Source: Microbacterium sp. (lineage in GTDB: Bacteria > Actinomycetota > Actinomycetes > Actinomycetales > Microbacteriaceae). Taken from it: a stretch of DNA of 64,000 bases. The DNA lies in assembly GCA_031277945.1 (NCBI GenBank), contig JAITLK010000001.1, positions 186,001 through 250,000 on the forward strand. The letters run 5' to 3'. Made by a program: the position numbers and the translations under genes. The notes under the pieces are model-generated. The model saw only the letters and a program-made list of their open reading frames with translations. It was not told the DNA's origin and did no database searches. Below are positions 52,676-60,400 of the stretch, one piece after another (the first letter of the stretch is position 1; the number at the start of each line of letters is the position of its first letter).

Positions 52676-53233
52676 TCACTCCTGTCCTCTCTGATCGGCC
52701 ACGACGCGCGCATGCACCCGCAGCGGGGGAACGCGACACGCAGCGAGTGCCGCTTGCGCGGCCGATCCCACCTCGGCGGCCGTGATGCGGCGTCCCGCGC
52801 TGGTGCGCGCGGTGACGTCGATGGCACGGTGTCCCACTCCCACGACCACGTCGCCGGCGGCCATGTCCAGATTCCGCCGCACCTCTTCGGCGACGGCAGA
52901 TGCGATCACCGCGTTGTCGGCGATGGCCACGCCCGCCACATCCAGGCGGTGGCGCGCTCGACGGCCCGGCGCGACGGACAGCACGACCAGCATCGCCCCG
53001 ATGAGGGCGACGACAACTGCTCCCGCCACCATGGCCGGCCGAGGAACGAGGTCGGGCACGGTCACCAGCCACTGCATGATCTGCCCTGGTGTCGCAAGCA
53101 GCGCACGCGCACCGACCATGTGCAGGACGAGTTCCGTCGCTGCCCACAGGGCGGCCACGATGACGATGATCAGCACAGCGATCACCGCCGTGGACCGAGG
53201 CGAGTGCGTCTCTCGGCGCACGATACGCTCCAT
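52676..53233 (-). CDS. DUF6286/AmaP-like membrane protein (2)
   Basis: The 185-residue protein has two membrane helices (about 16-36 and 62-84) and a C-terminal cytoplasmic domain with VRRNLDMAAGDVVVGVGHRAIDVTARTSAGRRI. The layout matches the preceding gene product and AmaP. ATG 53233 follows GAGGTGG; the in-frame extension upstream reads into the Asp23-like gene. It would tether Asp23-like partners to the membrane; this is inferred from context. Confidence 0.7.
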   Translation of the reverse strand: MERIVRRETHSPRSTAVIAVLIIVIVAALWAATELVLHMVGARALLATPGQIMQWLVTVPDLVPRPAMVAGAVVVALIGAMLVVLSVAPGRRARHRLDVAGVAIADNAVIASAVAEEVRRNLDMAAGDVVVGVGHRAIDVTARTSAGRRITAAEVGSAAQAALAACRVPPLRVHARVVADQRGQE

Positions 53234-53247
53234 GATCGTTGCCACCT

Positions 53248-53625
53248 CTACCTCACCCTTCGCCGTTGTTGCACTCGTGCACCGGTGATCACCACGGTGA
53301 TCCGTCTGATGTCTCGTCCGGTGAGAACCGCGAGGCGCTCGGACAGCTCCCGCTGGATGGAGCGCACGCGCTCCCCCACCGGCACGCACGAGCGCAACGC
53401 TTCCTCGTCCAGCGGATCGGGCACGGGGAGCTTCGTCGCGAGCCGGACGGCAAGTCCGTCCGCAGCGTCCGAGACTTCCACCTGGACCTGATTTCGCTGC
53501 ACACCGACCACCGCCGCCGAAGCCTCGCGCACCACCTTCTCGATGGCACGCTCGTGCACTCGCACGATGCCCCGTATCGGTGTGCCCGGCGCGGTCATCG
53601 CGGATTCAGCGGTGGCGATGCTCAT
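53248..53625 (-). CDS. Asp23/Gls24-like protein (medium)
   Basis: The 125-residue protein has an Asp23-like alternating core: IRGIVRVHERAIEKVVREASAAVVGV, then VEVSDAADGLAVRLATKLPVPDPLDEEALRSCVPVGERVRSIQRELSERLAVLTGRDIRRITVVITGARV. It overlaps the DUF2273 gene by 4 bases at its start. Unlike the longer paralogue it lacks an N-terminal tail. Confidence 0.7.
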   Translation of the reverse strand: MSIATAESAMTAPGTPIRGIVRVHERAIEKVVREASAAVVGVQRNQVQVEVSDAADGLAVRLATKLPVPDPLDEEALRSCVPVGERVRSIQRELSERLAVLTGRDIRRITVVITGARVQQRRRVR

Positions 53626-53813
53626 GACGAGGATCGCCGCCCGGTGAACACCCGCAGGAGTTCACGCACGTCCAGCTCACCGCTGGCGATCCGGGCGACG
53701 ACCGCGCCGGCCGCCATGAGCACGAGCACCAGGAGGAACCCCCAGAACCCGAACGCGAGCGCCGCGAACGCCAGCACAGCACCCAGCAGGGCGCCCGTCA
53801 CCGTAGCGCTCAT
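53622..53813 (-). CDS. DUF2273 family small membrane protein
   Basis: The 63-residue protein has two membrane helices (about 7-22 and 24-41) followed by a short cytoplasmic tail (ARIASGELDVRELLRVFTGRR). DUF2273 proteins are commonly found with Asp23 and AmaP genes. It overlaps both neighbouring Asp23-like genes by 4 bases. Confidence 0.85.
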   Translation of the reverse strand: MSATVTGALLGAVLAFAALAFGFWGFLLVLVLMAAGAVVARIASGELDVRELLRVFTGRRSSS

Positions 53814-54310
53814 GACACGCGCGGCTCGGACTCCTCGGAGGAGTCCTCTGCGGGAAGGTGGACGTCGTTGACGTCGATGTTGACCTCGACGACCTCGAGT
53901 CCCACGAGCTGGGTGATGGCGGCGGTGACGGCAGTGCGCACGTTCTCGGCCACCTGCTGGATGGGCGAGGGGTACTCCACCACGATCGTGATGTCGGCGG
54001 CGACCTGGGTCTCACCGACCTCGACCTTGATGCCCTGGGTGAGGTCGGTCGCGTTGACCGCGTCCCGGATCGCACCGAGAGCGCGTGCGCCGCCGCCACC
54101 GAGGGCGTGCACTCCGCTCACCTCGCGGGCCGCGATACCGACGATCTTGGCGACGACGCCGTCAGCGATCGTGGTCTGTCCGGCGGTCGCCTGTCCGTCA
54201 GCCGTCGATGCCGATCCGGTACCCCGGTCGACCCGCGGCGAGCCTGCCGCGGCGCGCGCCGCGTTGGGCGTCTCCGTGACTGCGTTCGTCTTCACCTGTT
54301 CTGCAACCAT
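53810..54310 (-). CDS. Asp23/Gls24 family protein (long)
   Basis: The 166-residue protein opens with a low-complexity tail of about 45 residues and continues with a full Asp23 domain: TIADGVVAKIVGIAAREVSGVHALGG ... LTQGIKVEVGETQVAADITIVVEYPSPIQQVAENVRTAVTAAITQLVGLEVVEVNIDVNDVHLP. Asp23 is an abundant envelope-stress protein that polymerises at the membrane through AmaP in Staphylococcus. GAAGGAG precedes the ATG at 54310. It is the first gene of the stress block. Confidence 0.88.
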   Translation of the reverse strand: MVAEQVKTNAVTETPNAARAAAGSPRVDRGTGSASTADGQATAGQTTIADGVVAKIVGIAAREVSGVHALGGGGARALGAIRDAVNATDLTQGIKVEVGETQVAADITIVVEYPSPIQQVAENVRTAVTAAITQLVGLEVVEVNIDVNDVHLPAEDSSEESEPRVS

Positions 54311-54493
54311 CGTTTTCTCCTTCGTGCGGGGCGCATCGTTCCGGCGCCGAACCGACGAGCGAATCGATCGCTCTACTAGTGAGACGAGTGGCGGCGCCCG
54401 GATGTCACAAAAAAGTTCTGGCGTGATGTCGGCGAGCGGGGCGACGACGCCAGCGGGTTGACATATGCACCGCGCACATGAGTGCATACGAAC

Positions 54494-55459
54494 ATGACGG
54501 AGCGCGTGGGATGGCGGCGGATTCGCCGGGGGCGCGGCTTCGAGTACCGGGACGAGAGCGGACGCCGGATCACCGACGAGGTGGATCTCAGCAGAATCCG
54601 AGCCCTCGTCATTCCGCCGATGTGGCGCGATGTCTGGATCAGCCCTGACCCCGACGCCGATCTGCAGGTGACGGGCGTGGATGCGGCCGGGCGCACCCAG
54701 TACCGATATCACGAGGCCTGGACGCAGCAGGCCGCCGAGGAGAAGTTCAACCGGGCGATCGAGCTGGCCGATGCCCTTCCGGCCCTGCGCCGGTCGGTCA
54801 CCCGCGACCTGCGCGTTGCGGGGCTGGAGCGGGCGACCGTCCTCGCGGCAGGGATCAGGATGCTCGACACCGGTTACCTGCGGATCGGCTCGGAGGCCTA
54901 CGCACGCGAGCACGGCAGCATCGGGCTCGCCACGCTGCGCTGCCGTCACGTCCGGGTGGAGGACGGCATCGTGACGTTGGCGTTTCGCGGCAAGAGCGGT
55001 GTGCCGTGGGAGTCGCGCATCTCCGACTCGGATCTCGCTCCCGTGCTGGAGCGCCTGCTGTCGCGGGGGCCGCGGGCGAGGCTGCTCGCCTGGAGCGCTG
55101 GCCGACGCTATCGACTCGTGCACGCAGCGGACATCAACGACGACCTGCGCGAGCGCACCGGTGGCGATTTCACGGCGAAGGACTTCCGCACCATCCACGG
55201 CACGGCGATCGCGGCGGCGGCTCTGGCACGGGCGGGAGTGCAGAAGGAGGAACGAGCGCGCAAACAAGCCGTGGTGGAGGCCGTGCGCGAGACGGCTGTC
55301 GCCCTGGGAAACACTCCCGCGGTGGCACGATCCAGCTACATCGATCCGCGCCTGCTGGAGTTGTTCGAGCGCGGGCGCGTCGTCGAGCTGAACGGACGCA
55401 GCGTGGAATCACAGCTGCGGGATATCCTGCCCGGCGCCGAGTGGCCCGCGCGGACCTGA
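54494..55459 (+). CDS. DNA topoisomerase IB (poxvirus type)
   Basis: The 321-residue protein belongs to bacterial type IB topoisomerases that relax supercoils by transient 3'-phosphotyrosine cleavage. The N-terminal GFEYRDESGRRITDEVDLSRIRALVIPPMWRDVWISPDPDADLQVTGVDAAGRTQYRYHEAW is diagnostic; the catalytic residues include the Arg in LRIGSEAYAREHGSIGL, the Lys in FRGKSGV, the Arg/His segment TAKDFRTIHGT, and Tyr at about residue 282 in ARSSYIDPRLLELF. GTG 54482 would add four residues. It stands alone, divergent from the stress block. Confidence 0.9.
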   Translation: MTERVGWRRIRRGRGFEYRDESGRRITDEVDLSRIRALVIPPMWRDVWISPDPDADLQVTGVDAAGRTQYRYHEAWTQQAAEEKFNRAIELADALPALRRSVTRDLRVAGLERATVLAAGIRMLDTGYLRIGSEAYAREHGSIGLATLRCRHVRVEDGIVTLAFRGKSGVPWESRISDSDLAPVLERLLSRGPRARLLAWSAGRRYRLVHAADINDDLRERTGGDFTAKDFRTIHGTAIAAAALARAGVQKEERARKQAVVEAVRETAVALGNTPAVARSSYIDPRLLELFERGRVVELNGRSVESQLRDILPGAEWPART

Positions 55460-55552
55460 TCCACGCCGCACCGCTGATGCTGATGAGGGCTGGCGTGTCC
55501 TGTCGGATGCTCGTCGTGTCTGACTGATCAGCTGGGCGCGTTCGAGCAGCCC

Positions 55553-56005
55553 TCAGACGATGAAGCGCGGTCTTCCTGAGTCGAGCCACGCGGCGTGGCG
55601 GGCTGCGATTCGTTCCGCGATCCGATCGAAGACGTCCCACGTGTCGGGGACCCGGTAGATGTCGGTCGTGTCCGTGTCGAATGCGGCGACGAAGTCGTCG
55701 ATGTAGCGGGAATCGCCCTCACTGCCCTGGTAGTAGGCAATCGTGAAGGCGTTTCCGCCCTCGGATAGGTCGCTGCTGACGAACTTCTCATCCATGACGT
55801 GGAGGAGGAACCTGCCCGGCGTGATGGATCGGGCACGAAGGTCCTCCAGCTCATCTGCGAAGTCCTCAGCCGCTTCATCGTCGAGGTACCCGTTCAGCAG
55901 ACACCACGCCACAAACACACCGATGTGCGTCGCCGCGGCCTCGTCAGGCAGGTCCGCTGGATAGATGCCGCCGTAGTGCCAGCTCGCGTCGTCGTACTTC
56001 GTCAC
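55553..56005 (-). CDS. DUF7832-like/immunity-like hypothetical protein
   Basis: The 150-residue protein contains KYDDASWHYGGIYPADLPDEAAATHIGVFVAWCLLNGYLDDEA and the C-terminal YYQGSEGDSRYIDDFVAAFDTDTTDIYRVPDTWDVFDRI, which I recognise as typical of a widespread DUF7832-like family found near toxin and immunity genes. The GTG at 56005 is chosen because the family begins with KYDDASWHYGG; longer ATG starts (56044, 56089) exist. Function unknown. Confidence 0.68.
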   Translation of the reverse strand: MTKYDDASWHYGGIYPADLPDEAAATHIGVFVAWCLLNGYLDDEAAEDFADELEDLRARSITPGRFLLHVMDEKFVSSDLSEGGNAFTIAYYQGSEGDSRYIDDFVAAFDTDTTDIYRVPDTWDVFDRIAERIAARHAAWLDSGRPRFIV

Positions 56006-56162
56006 GGTATCAGCATGAGGGATGCGATCCGCGAAGATCAACATCGACGATGGCGAGACGGCCCTAGCGCCGCGAAGCATCGTCGTCAATGGCGTACTGC
56101 GCTTCGCGGCGCCCCTTTACGGTCGCCTGAACGCTGCATCGCAGCCGACAGGAGGAGACGAA

Positions 56163-56666
56163 ATGGAAGATCAGACGAACCCCGTGTTCCCGGTCGATGG
56201 AGAATCCGGCGAGACCGATCCCCTGATGGCCGACGCGCTCGACGGAGCGACGACCGACGAGGGCGGCGAGGACGAGACGACCGACGATGACGTCACGGCC
56301 CCGATGGACGACGGCTCGACCGGCACGACCGGCGACGATGACACGCTCAGCACCGGCCTCGACGGCGGCTCCGGAGATCCCGGCGACGATCGCGCCTTCC
56401 TGATGGATCAGGCACCGGCAGACTTGTCCGGAGCTCCCTCGGACGGCGCCGACACGGCCGATTCGGACATCATTGCTGGAGCCACCGGCGGAAACGATGC
56501 CGAGGTCGCCGGGGGCAGCGGTCCGGACGAGGACGACGCGGAGGCCTGGGGTGTCGAGGGCGCAGGCTCCGAGCGCGAGGAAGCGGATCGCGCCGACGCG
56601 GCCGAGGCTCTCGGGCTGGGTGTCGAGGACGAAGACGACCCGCTCGACGACGGCGCAACGCGCTGA
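56163..56666 (+). CDS. Highly acidic, probably disordered protein
   Basis: The 167-residue protein is very rich in Asp, Glu, Gly, Ser and Thr and has almost no Lys or large hydrophobic residues. It has no signal peptide, membrane helix or recognisable domain. AGGAGGAGACGAA before ATG 56163 is an excellent ribosome binding site and a strong terminator follows, so it is probably expressed. The sequence suggests an intrinsically disordered, strongly acidic protein. Confidence 0.72.
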   Translation: MEDQTNPVFPVDGESGETDPLMADALDGATTDEGGEDETTDDDVTAPMDDGSTGTTGDDDTLSTGLDGGSGDPGDDRAFLMDQAPADLSGAPSDGADTADSDIIAGATGGNDAEVAGGSGPDEDDAEAWGVEGAGSEREEADRADAAEALGLGVEDEDDPLDDGATR

Positions 56667-56674
56667 ATCAGCAA

Positions 56675-56712
56675 GCGGGGGTGTGCGAGGAGCTCTCCTC
56701 GCACACCCCCGC
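56675..56712. terminator. Terminator hairpin after acidic protein gene
   Basis: A perfect 18-bp stem pairs 56675-56692 with 56695-56712 around a very tight loop (the top pair probably opens). It lies 9 bases after the stop codon at 56666 and could also stop transcription from the convergent SDR gene ending at 56772. Confidence 0.85.
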
Positions 56713-56771
56713 CGCATTCCGACGTATCCGGGCCGACGCTGACGTCCGAACGCCCGACCCGGCGGCGTCCC

Positions 56772-57557
56772 TCAGAAGTGCGTTCCGCCGTCGATGCGCA
56801 CCTCGGTACCCGTGATGAACGCACCGTCGTCACTGGCGAGCATGGCGACGACACCCGCGACGGTCTCGGGGCCTGCGAATCCGGCACCCAGCGCAGGCTG
56901 CAGCTTCATGAAGAGCATCATGTCCGCGTCTTCGGGAAGGCCGGGGCCCTGGCTCTGCTTGCTGGCACCCGAGCCATCCGTCATACCCGACGAGATCGAG
57001 CCCGGCTGGACCGCGGTGAAGCGGATGCCCTGCTTGGCGTACTCGGCGGCGAGGGCGTGGGTCATCGACTGCACGCCACCCTTGCTCGCAGCGTAGGCGG
57101 CCATGTAGGGGTGGGCGAACATCGCGGAGGTGGAGCTGAAGTTCACCACCGCGGCGCCGTTACCCTCCAGGAGCGCGGGAATCGACTCACGGATCATCAG
57201 GAACGTGCCGACCAGATTGATGCGCAGCACCTGCTCGAAGGACTCCAGGGTGGTCTCATGCGTGTGCGACGAGCGCAGAATGCCGGCAGCGTTCACGAGC
57301 GCGTCCAGGCCGCCGAGCCACGCGACCGCGTCCGCTACTCCGGCGCGCACGGAAGCTTCGTCGGCGATGTTCACCACCACCGTGTGCAGGCGCGCGGCGG
57401 CGTCCCCCGCCTTGGCCACGGTGTCTGCGAGCCCGGCTTCCGAAACGTCGGCCGCGACGACGCGACCGCCCTCTGACAGCATGCGCAACACGGTGGCCTG
57501 TCCGATGCCGGAGCCCCCGCCGGTGACCAGCGCGCGACGACCTTCATAGCGGTTCAT
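56772..57557 (-). CDS. SDR family oxidoreductase
   Basis: This 261-residue classical short-chain dehydrogenase has the cofactor motif TGGGSGIGQA, the NAAG motif (LVNAAGILRSS), the catalytic Ser/Tyr/Lys (FSSTSAMFAHPYMAAYAASKGG) and the C-terminal GTEVRIDGGTHF ending. An Asp at the end of beta strand two (AADVSEAG) suggests NAD(H) preference. It is divergent from a TetR gene with an inverted repeat in between, so its expression is probably TetR-controlled. Confidence 0.92.
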   Translation of the reverse strand: MNRYEGRRALVTGGGSGIGQATVLRMLSEGGRVVAADVSEAGLADTVAKAGDAAARLHTVVVNIADEASVRAGVADAVAWLGGLDALVNAAGILRSSHTHETTLESFEQVLRINLVGTFLMIRESIPALLEGNGAAVVNFSSTSAMFAHPYMAAYAASKGGVQSMTHALAAEYAKQGIRFTAVQPGSISSGMTDGSGASKQSQGPGLPEDADMMLFMKLQPALGAGFAGPETVAGVVAMLASDDGAFITGTEVRIDGGTHF

Positions 57558-57593
57558 GATTCAACCCTTCGATGATGAGAAGACTGCACGACA

Positions 57594-57634
57594 TGTCAGG
57601 TTGGCAGATCGTGCCACATAGTCCAACCCTGACA
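57594..57634. promoter_or_regulatory. Inverted repeat between SDR and TetR genes
   Basis: TGTCAGGTTGG (57594-57604) and CCAACCCTGACA (57623-57634) form an inverted repeat, imperfect by one inserted base and separated by 18 bases. It lies in the divergent spacer, 33 bases before the TetR start, and is a candidate TetR operator. Confidence 0.5.
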
Positions 57635-57666
57635 CTACTCCCCCTATTCCTCGTAGGCTGAACGTC

Positions 57667-58302
57667 ATGGATGCCGCGCCCACGTTGACCGAGAGGCGTC
57701 GACTCGCCACCCAGCTGGAGATCGCGGAGGCTGCCGCGCGTCTGTTCGGGCAGCGGGATGCCAAGACGGTCACCGTCGAGGAGATCGCCGCTGCAGCGGG
57801 GGTTTCTCCACGCACCTACTATCGCTACTTCCCCACGAAGGAGGATGCGGTCGCCCCGCTGCTCAGTGTGGGCGCCGCCACGTGGCGCGCCGCCATCGAA
57901 GAAGCCGATGACCGCGATGTCCGCGACTCGATCGCGCGAGCCATTGAACGCGTGCTCACCCCGCTGGATGAACCGGATGAGGCTGCGCTTGCGCTCACCC
58001 GGGGCCTCCTGCGCTCGACGCTGCAGGATCCTGCGCTCTGGGCGGTGTGGCAGCGTGTGAACGCCGATTCCGAAAGGCTGCTCGCCGCCGTCATCGCAGC
58101 CCGGCTGGGCGCTGCCGGTCACACCTCTCCGCCCGAGACGATGCCGGCGCGCCTCCTCGCGGCGGCGGCGACGGCTGCGATCCGCATCAGCCTCGAAGGA
58201 TGGTCGGCCGATGATGCGCCGGCCACGCCGCCGGCACAGCTGGCCGTGCACGCGTTCGCCCAGCTCAGCTCGGGGGTTGCCGGAGCGATCCGCGGGGAGT
58301 GA
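57667..58302 (+). CDS. TetR family regulator
   Basis: The 211-residue protein has an N-terminal TetR helix-turn-helix (QLEIAEAAARLFGQRDAKTVTVEEIAAAAGVSPRTYYRYFPTKEDAVAPLL) and a helical ligand domain. It is divergent from the SDR gene and likely regulates it and itself. Confidence 0.9.
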   Translation: MDAAPTLTERRRLATQLEIAEAAARLFGQRDAKTVTVEEIAAAAGVSPRTYYRYFPTKEDAVAPLLSVGAATWRAAIEEADDRDVRDSIARAIERVLTPLDEPDEAALALTRGLLRSTLQDPALWAVWQRVNADSERLLAAVIAARLGAAGHTSPPETMPARLLAAAATAAIRISLEGWSADDAPATPPAQLAVHAFAQLSSGVAGAIRGE

Positions 58303-58323
58303 GCGATCCGCTCGACGAGGACG

Positions 58324-58755
58324 CTAGAGGCTCATCCAGCAGTACATGTTCTCGCCCCGCTGCTGCGTTGTCTGGGCCAGTCCGCGCCACTCACGGAGCA
58401 TGTCGAGAAGCTCGGCGGGATCTTCACCGCCCCAGAACTCCTCCGTCTGCGACCACGGCCCCACGACCTCGGCCAGCTTCTCATCGGAAGCGCACGCCAC
58501 GGCCTCGGTGAACTCGGGCGGCAGCGACACCACCCACGCGGATTCGTGATCCGGCGCCGTGATGAGCCGTGCCCACGACTGATCGGCCGTCGCCTCCTCG
58601 TAGGTCTGGCCGGTCAGCAGCGCCATCAGGGTGCCGGCCTGAACCGTGGCCTCGACGGCATCCAGGACGGGGGCGAACGAAACTGGTCCGTCGTCGACGG
58701 CCGCGGCTGCCGTCGCATCATCCGTTGCGCCGAAGTAGGTATTGATGGTGCCCAT
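58324..58755 (-). CDS. Hypothetical protein (143 aa)
   Basis: The soluble protein begins MGTINTYFGATDDATAA and contains TWEEF-like aromatic segments (GPWSQTEEFWGGEDPAELLDMLREWRGLA) and SYVVSLPPEFTEAVACAS-like sequence. I do not recognise a family with certainty; the pattern resembles small immunity-like proteins. GGAAGGAAG precedes the ATG at 58755. It is encoded 69 bases downstream of another hypothetical gene. Confidence 0.65.
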   Translation of the reverse strand: MGTINTYFGATDDATAAAAVDDGPVSFAPVLDAVEATVQAGTLMALLTGQTYEEATADQSWARLITAPDHESAWVVSLPPEFTEAVACASDEKLAEVVGPWSQTEEFWGGEDPAELLDMLREWRGLAQTTQQRGENMYCWMSL

Positions 58756-58824
58756 GTTGTTCTTCCTTCCGAGAGGGTCTGCTGTTGCGGAGCCGGCGCG
58801 GTGCGCCGTCGAAGGCAACGTCAC

Positions 58825-59235
58825 TCACCCGACGTTGCCCGCGCCGATGACCACGAGTCGGCCCAGATCCGTGGTCGGGTCGAAGGAAGAGTCGCGAACT
58901 CCCGCGCGGGCGGCGAGCACGGCAAGGCCCTCAGACAGAGCGGCACGAAGCATGGTGCGCGGTTCTGTCGATGTCAGGACATCCGAGCTGTTGATGCGGA
59001 GTTCTCCGGTGGCCAGGCGCCGGGCCGCCATGATTCGCGGGCGCACCAGGACGGTGGGCTCGTCGACCACAGTGATATCGCCGCCGACCATGATGAAGAC
59101 GTCGTAGTTGTAGTCCCAGTCGAGCGCTCGCAGCTCATGCTGCAGCCGCTTGAGCTCCTCGACGACATCTCCGGGAACACCAGGACCGCCGAACACCGTG
59201 CGGAAGGACAGTGAGCCGGGCACCGCCGGGGTCAT
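58825..59235 (-). CDS. Hypothetical protein (136 aa)
   Basis: The protein contains DWDYNYDVFIMVGGDITVVDEPTVLVRPRIMAARRLATGELRINSSDV and RTMLRAALSEGLAVLAARAG. No membrane segment or known motif is visible. ATG 59235 is one option; the upstream GTG at 59247 would add four residues. It lies between the 143-residue gene and the ankyrin gene on the same strand. Confidence 0.6.
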   Translation of the reverse strand: MTPAVPGSLSFRTVFGGPGVPGDVVEELKRLQHELRALDWDYNYDVFIMVGGDITVVDEPTVLVRPRIMAARRLATGELRINSSDVLTSTEPRTMLRAALSEGLAVLAARAGVRDSSFDPTTDLGRLVVIGAGNVG

Positions 59236-59262
59236 GATCGCAGCCACCCGCGAGGAGCACGC

Positions 59263-60321
59263 TCAACGGTCATAGCCGACCTCGCCGCGCGGGATCGGCG
59301 TGGGGTTCTGCCGTACCCAGGCCACCGCCAGTTCGCTCAGCCGCGCCACGGCGTCGCCGTCATCATTCCCACCGCGCAGCGCGTGAGCGAGCTGGCGCGC
59401 ATCCTGCAAATCTGTCTCCGGCAGGGCCACGCCCGAAGCCAGACCGCGCGGGATGGCCTGGAGCATGTTCTTGAAGTCGGGGCCCCAGTTCGCGCTGCCG
59501 TTGCCGACGATCTCACGCGCGATCTTGCCGGTGATACGAACGAGCTCTCCCTGGAGCGTCTGGGCGGGTCCGGAGGAGGGCACGAGAAGCTGCCAGAGAT
59601 CCTCATACTGATCCCGCCATGGCCCCTCGGTGACCGTGATGGGAGAGACGCCGTCATGCATGTTCCGGCGCGGCACCGGCTGCACGTCGCAGAGCTCATA
59701 CAGAGCCGACAGCCCGGCATCGGTGGCGGCGAGGAAATCGCGATTGAACCCGGCACGGTGAAACTCGAAACCCTCGCCGATCCGCGTGACCTGCGCGCGG
59801 TCCTCATCGGTGATCGTCACGCCAGCGTCCAGAAGGAGCCTCACGATCTCGGCCATCGCACCGATGCCGATGTTCGACGTCCGGCTCAGGCCGTGCAGGA
59901 GCGGCGTCGCGCCGCGCTGGTTCACGCGGTGCGGATCAGCCCCGTGACCGAGCAGCGCGCGTGTTGCCGCCAGGCGCTGATTGCCCACCGCCGCATGGAG
60001 GGGTGTATCGCCGTACAGGTCCGGGCGGTGGACGTCGGCACCGAGTGACAGCAGCAGCGGGATCTGCTGGTCACGACCGAGCGAAGCACGCTCCCACAAC
60101 GGGGAGCGATCGTAGGTGTCGGCGGCGTCGACGTCGAGCCCCTGCTGGACGAGCCAGCGCACCAGCTCGTCCGGGCAGTCGGCGAAGCCGATCGCCGTTC
60201 CCTTGCCGTACCCACCCCGCGCGTCAATGAGCGTCTTGGCGAACACGGCCACGAGTTCTTCCGTGGTGGCCGACGACAGCAGGGCACCGAAGTCCTTCGG
60301 CAGGGTCTTGCGCTTCGCCAT
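59263..60321 (-). CDS. Ankyrin repeat protein
   Basis: The 352-residue protein has about three to four ankyrin repeats in its first half: DVDAADTYDRSPLWERASLGRDQQIPLLLSLGADVHRPDLYGDTPLHAAVGNQRLAATRALLGHGADPHRVNQRGATPLLHGLS. The C-terminal half is helical and unassigned. Ankyrin proteins mediate protein-protein contact. ATG 60321 (second of two adjacent Met codons) has GAGGAG upstream; an in-frame extension to 60657 is unlikely. It precedes two hypothetical genes on the same strand. Confidence 0.85.
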   Translation of the reverse strand: MAKRKTLPKDFGALLSSATTEELVAVFAKTLIDARGGYGKGTAIGFADCPDELVRWLVQQGLDVDAADTYDRSPLWERASLGRDQQIPLLLSLGADVHRPDLYGDTPLHAAVGNQRLAATRALLGHGADPHRVNQRGATPLLHGLSRTSNIGIGAMAEIVRLLLDAGVTITDEDRAQVTRIGEGFEFHRAGFNRDFLAATDAGLSALYELCDVQPVPRRNMHDGVSPITVTEGPWRDQYEDLWQLLVPSSGPAQTLQGELVRITGKIAREIVGNGSANWGPDFKNMLQAIPRGLASGVALPETDLQDARQLAHALRGGNDDGDAVARLSELAVAWVRQNPTPIPRGEVGYDR

Positions 60322-60400
60322 CATTCTCCTCGCAACGGCCAGCAGGTACGGGCAGGATATCGAAGGGCCTGCACCCCGTGCCCACACGGCGGGCGTCCTC

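Noticed and set aside
53810..55267. Single 485-residue frame spanning the Asp23 gene and topoisomerase region
   Set aside because: Its N-terminal two thirds are antisense to topoisomerase IB. Only the part from ATG 54310 has an Asp23 domain and a good ribosome binding site.
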